DNA from: Chitinophaga sp. CB10 | Lineage (GTDB): Bacteria; Bacteroidota; Bacteroidia; Chitinophagales; Chitinophagaceae | Direction: 5' to 3' | Assembly (NCBI GenBank): GCA_001870995.2 | Contig: MLAV02000020.1 | Span: forward strand, 70,754-134,753 | DNA: 64,000 nucleotides | In this document: positions 36,801 through 45,007 of the stretch, piece by piece | Layout of the letters: every line of letters starts with the position of its first letter | How positions within the stretch are numbered: the first letter of the stretch is position 1 | The notes under the pieces: generated by a model | Told to the model about the DNA's origin: nothing | What the model saw: the letters and a program-made list of their open reading frames with translations, nothing else | The model's database searches: none | Made by a program: the position numbers and the translations under genes

Positions 36801-37033
36801 GTATCGGTAATCGCGGCAGAAAAATCCTGCACGGATACGTGCACGCCTATCGCGGGTTTGCCGGTGGCGGCATCGAGTATCCTGCCGGAAACCGTCTGGT
36901 TATGCTTACCGGTAGCTTGTTGTTTTTTGGCGGTGTTATCCGCGGCCGACTGTGCAGCCGCAGTGACAGTGATCAGCAGCAAAGCCGCGCCACATAATAG
37001 TTTTATGCCGTTGTATTTATATTTCTGCTGCAT
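33848..37033 (-). CDS. SusC/RagA-family TonB-linked transporter, second pair in the RG-I operon
   Basis: 1061 residues. A signal peptide (MQQKYKYNGIKLLCGAALLLITVTAAAQ) is followed by a carboxypeptidase-regulatory-like domain (about 48-115, VSGRILDAATGKPAIGVHV), the plug (LQGRIAGLNGIRRSGTPGAGATLFLRG to GTKGANGAIIITTSRA) and the barrel ending VTLGIRIGL. The segment between the N-terminal domain and the plug lacks the usual VVVVGYG motif and instead has VMPVNIIPQRD, which marks a divergent SusC branch that often occurs with FAS1 proteins (recollection, not checked). Its start is 2 bp from the stop of the upstream FAS1 gene. Confidence 0.93.
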   Translation of the reverse strand: MQQKYKYNGIKLLCGAALLLITVTAAAQSAADNTAKKQQATGKHNQTVSGRILDAATGKPAIGVHVSVQDFSAAITDTAGKYKVEVPSYDATILVDGEGYAPRMIALKGRKKVDVRLMDASHSGYQESMVMPVNIIPQRDITSAAQQYNVDGWQQNAALPDELLQGRIAGLNGIRRSGTPGAGATLFLRGINSLYATNKPLVVVDNMIFDTNDYGESVIANYYTNPLSLIDVKDIDNITVLKDASSVYGTKGANGAIIITTSRAADKATHIDFGAYGGFVMAPKGLPVMGASDYRNYLSGILQSKGLTPEQLAAQPFMNDDRFAPGYARYHNSTDWQDKVLDNGFANNFFLKVTGGDNIATYGLSMGYMKNQGIIKGTDLSRYNTRFNANFNFTQRFTGYANLSFAYNQQQLKDQGIADRTSPLFLARIKSPFLQDHEVNDAGVQSPNLADVDILGVGNPTAVIEKMIGANIYYRFQGSFGFKYELGKNWNLNTNVGIVLDKVRENMFVPGIGIVKDTLSNAIAENRMGTQVKRMFTFFNDTWAEYSKRFNADHKIYVRGGVRTQTNKAEQDYALGFNSATDDLTSVQNGVPALRQIGGGMGRWNWINTYLSSDYGFREKLFLSLNVAMDGSSRFGKQAKEGLTFNGSKFPVMPSIGGAWLVSSENFMASSGIDLLKLRASYSVTGNDDIGNYTARQTYVTQNLLGLQGLVRKGIANPELQWETSVKLNGGIDVAIFNERLSLSVDAYKSETKNMLVYEEVQAAGGFEQMLTNAGRMKNTGVDLSLNARIVDKANLKWDLGVNVSKYKNTVISVPGGSFTTDYAGATILTANGQPANLFYGYKTQGVYATSADAAKEQLYAKQTDGSLRAFQAGDIHFVNMNGDNLISADDRTVIGDPNPDYVGGISNRVSWKRFELNALITFSQGNDVFNYTRYRLESMSDASNQLESVNNRWQYEGQQTKMPRATWGDPVGNSRFSDRWIEDGSYLRLRSVSLQYYFPVNRKVIKNAAIYLIGNNLVTLTKYQGYDPEFSSSNSPLAQGIDTGLDPISRNVTLGIRIGL

Positions 37034-37035
37034 AA

Positions 37036-38481
37036 TTAATTGAATGAAGGTTCAATCCTGATATAATCACATACCACCGGATTAGTGGTGGCGGTGGTAT
37101 TCGCGGCCGCTGTAAGGAAGATGCTCATGGCGGCTTTATAGCGGTCCACCGTAAACTCGCCGAGGTACACTTCCGAATAATTATTAGGCGTTACGGTAAT
37201 GTACGGCAGCACGGTACTGGTAGCGCTGTCTATCCCCAGCTTCTGGGTAAAGTTGGTCGTCATCCAGTCGTTTACCGCCACCCAGTAGGCTTTGTATTTC
37301 ATGCTGGGCACATTGGTAATACGGTAGCCAAGATTGAAACCACTGATGCCATGGTTATATACCAGCACATCTTTAAAAGGCACGCCGGCCGGCGTCAGCC
37401 TGTCGCGGAAGTAAGTATTGCCGGTCTTGTTGTTGCTGGCGAAGCTGTAGTTTTCCGCTTCTATATACCACTGTTTGAATTTATTTTTCGGGGAGATATC
37501 CACTTTGCCCATTATGAAAATGGTACCGTTACTGGCAGCAATCGTCTTCTTAATCTGCGCGCCTTCTACGGGTATCTTCACTTTAAATTTGGACAGCACG
37601 GTATCGGGAATGTTATCCGCCGTATAGACGCCTTCCGCCGCCAGGTCCTTCAGCACTTCCCATTTGGCCAGCGAAGCGGTGGTATCCATACCGCCGGTGA
37701 CGAAGTAAGGGTAGTAGGATTGCGTGGCCGCCTGCCAGGCCGCATCTTCGAGGATGAATACGGCAAAGCGTTTGGACTCATCCCGCAGGTCGTACACGCG
37801 CTGCCAGAAGAGGTTGGTATTGATAGAATCCGTACCGGGCTTGTAAATAGGCTTGCCGGTATTAGGGTCCACCCCTATCTGCACGGCATTGGTAGGATCA
37901 AATACATTCCTGAAAAGGGACAGCATGTAGGCTTTCTGTTCCGCCGGGATGCTGCTGTTGCCGGCGATGGTTTCCCAGCAGTTATCCGCCACGGGCAGCA
38001 GGCTGCTGATTACGTGGTACACGCCGTTTTTAGCCGGTTTGTTGGCGCTGGTGATGGCAGCGTTACCCATTACCGCGGCATGCAGCAGGTGATATTTTCC
38101 ATTCAGCATTTGCAGGTAGGTGGAAGCGGTATCTTCCGCCTTGCTGTTCCAGGCCTGCAAGGTGATGTAGTTGGAAACAAATTGTTTCAGCTTTGCGGGA
38201 TCATTTGCCACGCCGGCATCCAGTTTGGCAACGGCGTCGTTATCCGGCGCAAACACTGTGTACACTTTGGAAGAAGTAAGTACTGTGTCCAGCCCTGATT
38301 TTTTCACCAGCTCGGCAAACTTACTGGTGGAAGGCTCCGCAGCGATGCGCTCCATCAGGGTTTGTTTCAGCGCAGGGTCGTTGACCGTGATGCTGTCTTC
38401 CCATTTTTTACAGCTTTGCAGCAGTACTGCACAGCATAGTAAAGGGAGTAAGGTATATGCGATCGTCTTATATGACATCAT
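37036..38481 (-). CDS. FAS1-domain surface lipoprotein with a C-terminal beta-sandwich
   Basis: 481 residues from MMSYKTIAYTLLPLL, chosen because it gives a lipoprotein signal ending LLQSC (Cys24); the longer in-frame start at 38547 would run into the upstream gene. A fasciclin (FAS1) domain spans about residues 35-170: SKFAELVKKSGLDTVLTSSKVYTVFAPDNDAVAKLD, then the typical KNGVYHVISSLLPVADN at its end. The C-terminal 150 residues (KQWYIEAENYSFASNN... CDYIRIEPSFN) look like a carbohydrate-binding beta-sandwich. It lies 11 bp after another FAS1 gene and 2 bp before SusC. The most economical role is a surface glycan-binding protein of this PUL (inference). Confidence 0.82.
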   Translation of the reverse strand: MMSYKTIAYTLLPLLCCAVLLQSCKKWEDSITVNDPALKQTLMERIAAEPSTSKFAELVKKSGLDTVLTSSKVYTVFAPDNDAVAKLDAGVANDPAKLKQFVSNYITLQAWNSKAEDTASTYLQMLNGKYHLLHAAVMGNAAITSANKPAKNGVYHVISSLLPVADNCWETIAGNSSIPAEQKAYMLSLFRNVFDPTNAVQIGVDPNTGKPIYKPGTDSINTNLFWQRVYDLRDESKRFAVFILEDAAWQAATQSYYPYFVTGGMDTTASLAKWEVLKDLAAEGVYTADNIPDTVLSKFKVKIPVEGAQIKKTIAASNGTIFIMGKVDISPKNKFKQWYIEAENYSFASNNKTGNTYFRDRLTPAGVPFKDVLVYNHGISGFNLGYRITNVPSMKYKAYWVAVNDWMTTNFTQKLGIDSATSTVLPYITVTPNNYSEVYLGEFTVDRYKAAMSIFLTAAANTTATTNPVVCDYIRIEPSFN

Positions 38482-38491
38482 AATTTCTTTT

Positions 38492-40168
38492 TTATTGGAA
38501 TATTTGGGTACCGTCTGGCTTGAACCTTGGGAATATCTGGTTTTCATCCACCGGGATAAAGTGGATCATATCCAGGTAGTTATCGTTTTGCGTACCGTTG
38601 ATCGGATTGATGCGGATGACCTGGCGGTCGGTGGTGGTGAACTCATAGGTTCCTACCAGCCTGCCCACCATCTGCGATGCGCTGTTTTCAGTGTACTGTT
38701 TGTAACCGATCGCTTCCAGCTCGGCAGCGGTGCCTGTCGGGCGTTTTACAACGAAGTTGAACGTGCGCGGCATGAGCGTGCCGTTCACATATACTTCGCA
38801 GAGCTGTTGGGAGCTGGTAGACTGGTTACGCGCGGAGTAGCAAATCCAGATCTTATACTTTCCTTTTACGATCGGCGGCGTGCGCAGCTCCAGGTAGGTA
38901 GGGCGGTTCGGTAATCCCAGCGGCATTTTGATCGCATCCTGGTAATTGCAGTACTGCCCGATGCTCACGGTAGGCCCGTAGTAGTAGGTCAGCACATTGG
39001 TGCCGGCCAGTGCGCCCCAGCCCCAGGTGATATCTTTCAACGGCTGATCGGCCTCGCTTTGTCTGACAAAATCCTTGGATGATTTCCGGTAGATGGCAGG
39101 GAGTTTCAATATCTCTTCAAAAGTGGCCACATCCCAATACACTGCCGTTGGCTTGCGGTATTTCACCTGGTAGTGCGCCTGGATGGAATGCCATACGCCG
39201 TTGGTGGCGGCATTGTCGCTGCCGGCGCGGTCGATGGTCATGCCTTTTTCGAGCACGCCGTTGAAGACGTTTTCATTTACGACTACATTCTGATTTATAA
39301 GTTGAGTGCTGATCACTTCCTGCGGTTGCAGGGTCTGGTGGGATGGGGAGGTAATAATATCTCCCAAAAACTTAATCCCGCTCAGGATATGATAAGCCAT
39401 ATACATGTGCAGGCTATCATTGGCGCCCGCCGGGTTGCCGGTATGGCTGTAGCGTGCTTTCAGGTCCGCGAAGGAGAAAATGCCGCTGTCCGCCAGGGCC
39501 TTGTTGCTTTCCGCAATCACGGTCATCCAGCGTTTGGAGGTATCCGGATTCACGGTATTGAGCAGGTCATAATAACCGGTGGCTTTCATCGCTTCCACGA
39601 AAATGCTGTATTCGGGTTTGGCGGCCAGCTCTTCTGCAATGCTTTGCTTAGCCGGCTCCAACACCTGGTCTATCACGTGGATCATGCCATTGCCCACCCG
39701 CACGTTGGAGCGGGTAACGGCGCCCTGCCGGTTGATCAGGTAGCTCGAACCTCTTTCCCCCGCGGCCACGCCTGTTACCAGGAACTGGCCATACATGGTC
39801 GGAACGGGCAGCTTGCCGTCTTTAAACGAAGCGGTGGTCAGGGTATCGTTGAGGAGATGGAATTTCACCATATCCTGCAGGGTACTGATGTCGGCGGCTT
39901 CTACATTGCTGGCCTTGATCTTGCTCAGCCATAATTGCACAGCGCTGTTGGTTGGTACAAAACAGGTATAGGCGCCATAGGCGTTCAGGAAATCGCTGTA
40001 GCCTGCGCGCACCAGCACTTTTTCGAACAGGGAGAAGGAATCCGGATGCTGACGCAGGTATCCAACTATATTCACATCCTCCGTAGTACTCTGTTTGAGC
40101 GTAGTTTTGGTGCAGGCGGCAAATACACCGCAAATAAGCGCCATCGTGTAAAACAGTTTCTTGGTCAT
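38492..40168 (-). CDS. FAS1-domain surface lipoprotein, two FAS1 units plus a C-terminal beta-sandwich
   Basis: 558 residues with a lipoprotein signal ending VFAAC (Cys19). The first FAS1 unit spans about 35-175 (FSLFEKVLVRAGYSDFLNAYGAYTCFVPTNSAVQLWLSKI ... NGMIHVIDQVLEP). The second is about 180-330 (YSIFVEAMKATGYYDLLN ... NGVWHSIQAHYQVK). The C-terminus (about 400-558: YLELRTPPIVKGKYKIWICYSARN ... DNYLDMIHFIPVDENQIFP) resembles a galactose-binding-like or CBM-type sandwich. It starts 14 bp after the SusD stop. Together with the next gene it looks like a pair of surface glycan-binding proteins placed between the two SusCD pairs. Confidence 0.82.
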   Translation of the reverse strand: MTKKLFYTMALICGVFAACTKTTLKQSTTEDVNIVGYLRQHPDSFSLFEKVLVRAGYSDFLNAYGAYTCFVPTNSAVQLWLSKIKASNVEAADISTLQDMVKFHLLNDTLTTASFKDGKLPVPTMYGQFLVTGVAAGERGSSYLINRQGAVTRSNVRVGNGMIHVIDQVLEPAKQSIAEELAAKPEYSIFVEAMKATGYYDLLNTVNPDTSKRWMTVIAESNKALADSGIFSFADLKARYSHTGNPAGANDSLHMYMAYHILSGIKFLGDIITSPSHQTLQPQEVISTQLINQNVVVNENVFNGVLEKGMTIDRAGSDNAATNGVWHSIQAHYQVKYRKPTAVYWDVATFEEILKLPAIYRKSSKDFVRQSEADQPLKDITWGWGALAGTNVLTYYYGPTVSIGQYCNYQDAIKMPLGLPNRPTYLELRTPPIVKGKYKIWICYSARNQSTSSQQLCEVYVNGTLMPRTFNFVVKRPTGTAAELEAIGYKQYTENSASQMVGRLVGTYEFTTTDRQVIRINPINGTQNDNYLDMIHFIPVDENQIFPRFKPDGTQIFQ

Positions 40169-40182
40169 AACGTGCGGTTGAA

Positions 40183-41682
40183 TTATTTATAGAATGGATT
40201 CTGCACGAGCAGCTTGTTCGTCTGTAATTCGTATAGGTAAATCGGCATAAAAAGGCTGTTCCTGTCTCTTAACTTACCAAAGGCCGACTGCTGCATATCC
40301 GGTGGAATACTCTTGGATGCGGCATTGATCAGGTAGCGCAACCCGGCGAAGTTGTTACGTTTCGCGTTTCTAACGAGGTCGTACCAGCGTTTGCCTTCAA
40401 AGGCAAACTCCCTGGCGCGTTCCTGCAGGATGAAGTCCTCCATGCTGGATTTGCTGGTGCTGTCCATCGCATCGCCGAAGTCGAGCGCGGTAGCCCGCTC
40501 CCGGATGGTTTTCACAATACGGGAAGCTTCCAGCGGCTGATCCAGCTGGTTGATGGCTTCGGCTTTCATCAGCAGGATGTCCGCATAGCGGTAAAATATC
40601 CAGTGCGCGAATGATTGGTCGGCCGTACGCATCGCCGTACCTGCATCATTTGCGCCGATGTATTTCCAGATGGTGCCATCTTCCGCACGCAGCGCCATGC
40701 CATCTCCGCGCTTATCCTTCTGCGGGATGGTATTGACCAGGTCCACGCCGTACACTTCCTCCATGAGGTGCGAGGCAGCGCCCCAGCGGCGGGAGTTGGA
40801 AGCAAAGATGTTAAAGAAGGGATTCAGTTTTTGTGCATCGTACTGCAATTCAAATATGCTCTCCACGGAATTGCCTGTCCAGAACAAGGCATTGAACAGC
40901 GAGTTTTCCTGGCTGACCAGTCCGTACCGGCCGGAGGCAATTACTTTATCGCATTCGGCGGCGCACTCGGCATATTTCTCCATCCACAGGTAAGTATCCG
41001 CAAGGATGGCGCAGGCAGTGTATTTCGTAGCGCGGCCACGATCCACAGCGCTGTTGCCATAGCTATCCGGCAGCAGGTTCTCCGCCGCTTTCAGGTCGGA
41101 AACGATCTGGTTCAGGATGTCTTCCGATGGGCTCTTCGCCATGGACGACAGGTCGTTGTCGCTCAGCGTAGGTTCCAGTTTCAGGGGCACCTGGTCAAAG
41201 GTGCGCACCAGGTAAAAGTACATCAGTCCGCGGATCGTAAGCGCCTCTCCCACTGCGCGGTTGAGCATATCCTGGGTAAAGGTGTTATCCTCATTCAGCA
41301 CATTGGGCGCCAGCTTGATAACGGTATTGCAATAGTTGATGGTTTCGTAAAATGTTCTCCAATTGGCGAAAGTATTTGTAGGCAGGATATTCATGTTGAC
41401 CATATCCGTTTCATTGGCGGATATCCTGAATCCCGGCGTTACCATATCCGCCCGGGCTTCGCCCCATACGAAGAGGTACTCCGGCATGGCGAGCGTTTTG
41501 CCGGAAGTATTATCCAGCATACTGGCGTAGATGCCGGTAACGGCGGCGGCCACCTGTTCTTTCGTTTTCCAGAAATCTTCCCGCACCAGGCCGTCCTGTG
41601 GTTTCAGTTCCAGCCATTTATTACAGGATGCGGTACCTGCCAGTACAACGATGGTGGAAATATATATCAGCAACTGCTTCAT
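40183..41682 (-). CDS. SusD/RagB-family lipoprotein, first pair in the RG-I operon
   Basis: 499 residues from MKQLLIYISTIVVLAG, which yields a lipoprotein signal ending TASC (Cys20); an in-frame ATG eight codons upstream (41706) overlaps the SusC gene and is less likely. Family blocks: LKPQDGLVREDFWKTKEQVAAAVTGIYASMLD, RAVGEALTIRGLMYFYLVRTFDQVPL, CAILADTYLWMEKYAECAAECDKVI, HWIFYRYADILLMKAEAINQL and LQERAREFAFEGKRWYDLVRNAKRN. These are the canonical SusD motifs. Its SusC partner is encoded 20 bp upstream. Confidence 0.94.
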   Translation of the reverse strand: MKQLLIYISTIVVLAGTASCNKWLELKPQDGLVREDFWKTKEQVAAAVTGIYASMLDNTSGKTLAMPEYLFVWGEARADMVTPGFRISANETDMVNMNILPTNTFANWRTFYETINYCNTVIKLAPNVLNEDNTFTQDMLNRAVGEALTIRGLMYFYLVRTFDQVPLKLEPTLSDNDLSSMAKSPSEDILNQIVSDLKAAENLLPDSYGNSAVDRGRATKYTACAILADTYLWMEKYAECAAECDKVIASGRYGLVSQENSLFNALFWTGNSVESIFELQYDAQKLNPFFNIFASNSRRWGAASHLMEEVYGVDLVNTIPQKDKRGDGMALRAEDGTIWKYIGANDAGTAMRTADQSFAHWIFYRYADILLMKAEAINQLDQPLEASRIVKTIRERATALDFGDAMDSTSKSSMEDFILQERAREFAFEGKRWYDLVRNAKRNNFAGLRYLINAASKSIPPDMQQSAFGKLRDRNSLFMPIYLYELQTNKLLVQNPFYK

Positions 41683-41702
41683 ATCGCATATCTTTTTTAG
41701 GA

Positions 41703-44700
41703 TCAAAAGTTGGCCATCAAACCGAGCACATAGTTCTTGGATGGCGGCGTCATGGAGTTGTCGGTAGCGACGCGGAATGGATCAGATCCGATAGGCGACA
41801 CTTCCGGGTCCTGGCCGGTGTATTTCGTAAGGGTGAAGAGGTTCTCCGCGGTAAAGTACACGTTGAGTGACTTCATCTTCAATTTCTTCAGCTGTTTGCT
41901 GTCAAACGTATAGCGCACGGTAAACTGCCTGAAACGCAGGTACGATGCATCTTCCACATACCTGTCGCTACCCAGCCAGTTGTAGGCGCCACCGATCACC
42001 GCGCGCGGCATATCGGTCACATCGCCTTCTTTGCGCCACCTGCGCAGTACGGCCGTACTCTGGTTGTCGAACCGGTACATGTTGGTCGTATTCATCTTCG
42101 TGGCGTTCACGATATCGTAATTCAAACGGAAGTTGAAAAAGGTGGAGATGTTGATTTTGCCTTTCCAGTTTACAGATGGTCCGAAACCACCGTTGAGCTT
42201 AGGGTTGCTGTTACCCAGGTACACCACGTCCATATAGTTGATGTTGCCATCATGGTTGATGTCCTCATAGATCGCGTCGCCCGGCTGGAACACGTAATCC
42301 ACCGTTGGGTAGTTGAACCGCATCCGCACCACTTCCCCGTTGGGCCCGATGATAGGCTTTCCGGATTCGCCCCGGGCAACAGTCGCTTCCTTATCTGCAT
42401 AAACGCCTTTGTAACGATAGCCGTAGAAGGAGCCGAAAGGATTATCCACCTGCAGCAGGCTCATATAGCTGCCGAGCGCTGTTACATCCCCTTTGCTGCT
42501 GGGATAGAACTCGGAGATACTGCGGATGATATTTTCGTTTTTAGCCAGGTTCAGGTCAAATCTGACCGTCCAGTCTTTAGACTTGTAAGGGGTGGTGAAG
42601 ACGGCAATTTCCCAACCCTGGTTATCCATCGTACCCACGTTCATATTCACAGCGGTATAGCCATTTTGGGAAGCTACCTGCAGGTTAGGCATGTACATAT
42701 CTTTCGTGCGCTTGCGGTACACCTCCGCATCCAGGCGGAAGCGGCCTTTGAGGAAGGAGGCGTTTACCCCCAGGTTACCGATGCTAACTGTTTGCCAGCG
42801 CAGGTTCTGTAATTCCATGGAAGAGGGATAAATAGCGCTTTCCCCCATATAACTCCATCCCACGGTGGAATAGCGGTTGTAGAAACCGTAGTCCATAGAG
42901 GGCGACTGCCCTGCCAGACCATAGGAAGCACGGAAGCTCAGGTCATCCAGTTTCTTGTTATAGCGTTGCATGAATTTCTCTCCGGATAAACGCCAGCGGG
43001 CGCCCACTGAAGGAAAGTAGCCGTAGCGGTATTGCGGGCCAAAACGGGAGCTGCCATCCATGCGAATGGTACCCATGAGCATGTAGCGGTCGTCCCAGCC
43101 GTATTGCGCAGTGAGCGCCGCGCCGATGCTGCGGGTCTGGGAAGTGGTGTTCACCGCTTTCAACTCCTCGTTTTGCGTACGGCCGCCGGCGGAAGGATCT
43201 ACCAGCAGCGAAGAAGCCGTATTGGAGATCATTACTTCCTGGTTGACGTTCCTGCCGTCATCGGTGATGATATTCAGGAAGCCGGAGAATTCATGTTTTT
43301 CATTTTTAAAGCGGGGCGTGTACTCCATGGTGAGTTTGGAGGTGACGCCAAAGAGATCGATGTCCCCGTCGTAGGCGCGGTTAACCACCGTTTCCGTATA
43401 GGGGCGGCCGGTAGCGATCTGCGGCAGGAAGCTGGTATTTTTGGTATTGTAAATATCGAACTGTACATCCACGATAGCGCGCAGGACATCCTGCAGGATA
43501 TTGTACTGCATCTGGAAGCGCGGCACCACGCGCTCGCCGAGTACGCCGTATTTTGCCTCCTTCGCCATGGCAACGGGGTTGTATATACGGGAATACTGGC
43601 CCTGCACGTTGGATGCGGGGGAGAAATAGTTAGGCGTGATATTACCCTGCTCATCATATTCAAACACGCTCATGTTCGGCATCTTCAGGTAGGCAACGCC
43701 CCTGATGGCGCCATCGGAGCTGCTCATATAGTTGCGGCTCTGGTCCGTATGCGTGTAGGCAATGCTGGTGAAGATTTTTATTTTTTCAGAGATGTAATAG
43801 TCCAGGTTGATACGCGTGTTCAGGCGCTGCAGGCTGGTACCAATGGTCGTACCGGTTTGGTTAAAGAAGCCTACGGAGGCATAGTACCGGGCCTTTTCAC
43901 CTCCGCCGTTCATGCTGATGGTATGATCCTGAATATATCCCGTCCTGGAAATCGCATCGATCCAGTTGGTGTTGTTGCTATAGTTCTTATACCAGTAAGG
44001 ATCGTTTACATCGTAGTTAAATTCCCTTACGGAGGTAGTATTCAGCGCGGTACCCTGCAGGTTGATGTAAGCTTCGGGGATCAGGGTGGAGTACTGATCA
44101 CCGTTGAGCATAGGGATGGGGTCCGGCAGTTTGGACATGGTGCCTTTGAACGAGTAGGTAATGGAAGGCTTGCCGATGCCGCCGCGTTTGGTGGTGATCA
44201 CCAGTACCCCGTTTGCTGCGCGGGCGCCCCAGATGGCGGTGGCCGCGGCATCTTTCAGTACGGAGATGTCCTTGATGTCCGCCGGCGCAATGTTCAGTAA
44301 CTGTGCGTAGCCCTGTTCATCCGCGCTGCCGAAGTTGAAATCGCTCGGTATTTCCGTTTGATAAGGCATACCATCCACGATGATCAGCGGGTTGCTGTTG
44401 CCGCTGAGGGACGATACCCCACGGATACGGATACTCATGGCAGCGCCGGGATCGCCGCTGCTGGCCGTGATGTCCACCCCGCTCAAACGGCCCTGCAGGG
44501 CCTGATCGATACTGGATGCCGGCATTTCTTCCAGCTCCTTCGCATCGATTTTGGAAATAGCCATGGTAGATTTCCTGTCCGGAATGCTCACCATACCGTT
44601 GGAGGTAGTAGCCCTGGCGGATACGCTGAACTCTTTCAGATCAGTGGAGCCGGAGCCCAGCTGGATGTTGATGGTCGTGCGGCCGTTGATGGCATCGCTG

Positions 44701-44984
44701 AAAGTAGCGTAACCGATGAAAGAGGCCGTGATACGGTTTCTCAGGCTGGTGGCCTTGAGGGCGTACTGGCCGTTAAGGTCGGTAGTGGTGCCTTTCAGCA
44801 CGCGGCCATCTGCGTCCACTTCCATGATCGTTACGCCAATCAATGCTTCTTTAGTGCGTTTATCTGTTACCTTTCCTTTTATAAGTATGGAGGTAGCCGC
44901 AGTAGCCGGGGCCTGTGCCGCAGCGCTTCCTGTAAGGAACAGCACTGCGCACAATAAGGGGAGAATTGTAAATAGTTTTCGCAT
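41703..44984 (-). CDS. SusC/RagA-family TonB-linked transporter, first pair in the RG-I operon
   Basis: 1093 residues. A signal peptide (MRKLFTILPLLCAVLFLTGSAAAQ) is followed by a carboxypeptidase-regulatory-like domain (about 35-115, IKGKVTDKRTKEALIGVTI), the plug (LQGRLSGVDITASSGDPGAAMSIRIRG to GARAANGVLVITTKRGG) and the long barrel ending YVLGLMANF. It should import RG-I-derived oligosaccharides with its SusD partner. It starts 23 bp after the stop of a FAS1 lipoprotein gene, so the FAS1 gene is first in the operon. The SVSARATTS stretch before the plug is in the position of the TonB-interacting segment. Confidence 0.95.
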   Translation of the reverse strand: MRKLFTILPLLCAVLFLTGSAAAQAPATAATSILIKGKVTDKRTKEALIGVTIMEVDADGRVLKGTTTDLNGQYALKATSLRNRITASFIGYATFSDAINGRTTINIQLGSGSTDLKEFSVSARATTSNGMVSIPDRKSTMAISKIDAKELEEMPASSIDQALQGRLSGVDITASSGDPGAAMSIRIRGVSSLSGNSNPLIIVDGMPYQTEIPSDFNFGSADEQGYAQLLNIAPADIKDISVLKDAAATAIWGARAANGVLVITTKRGGIGKPSITYSFKGTMSKLPDPIPMLNGDQYSTLIPEAYINLQGTALNTTSVREFNYDVNDPYWYKNYSNNTNWIDAISRTGYIQDHTISMNGGGEKARYYASVGFFNQTGTTIGTSLQRLNTRINLDYYISEKIKIFTSIAYTHTDQSRNYMSSSDGAIRGVAYLKMPNMSVFEYDEQGNITPNYFSPASNVQGQYSRIYNPVAMAKEAKYGVLGERVVPRFQMQYNILQDVLRAIVDVQFDIYNTKNTSFLPQIATGRPYTETVVNRAYDGDIDLFGVTSKLTMEYTPRFKNEKHEFSGFLNIITDDGRNVNQEVMISNTASSLLVDPSAGGRTQNEELKAVNTTSQTRSIGAALTAQYGWDDRYMLMGTIRMDGSSRFGPQYRYGYFPSVGARWRLSGEKFMQRYNKKLDDLSFRASYGLAGQSPSMDYGFYNRYSTVGWSYMGESAIYPSSMELQNLRWQTVSIGNLGVNASFLKGRFRLDAEVYRKRTKDMYMPNLQVASQNGYTAVNMNVGTMDNQGWEIAVFTTPYKSKDWTVRFDLNLAKNENIIRSISEFYPSSKGDVTALGSYMSLLQVDNPFGSFYGYRYKGVYADKEATVARGESGKPIIGPNGEVVRMRFNYPTVDYVFQPGDAIYEDINHDGNINYMDVVYLGNSNPKLNGGFGPSVNWKGKINISTFFNFRLNYDIVNATKMNTTNMYRFDNQSTAVLRRWRKEGDVTDMPRAVIGGAYNWLGSDRYVEDASYLRFRQFTVRYTFDSKQLKKLKMKSLNVYFTAENLFTLTKYTGQDPEVSPIGSDPFRVATDNSMTPPSKNYVLGLMANF

Positions 44985-45007
44985 ACTAAACTGGTATTGG
45001 GAACAGA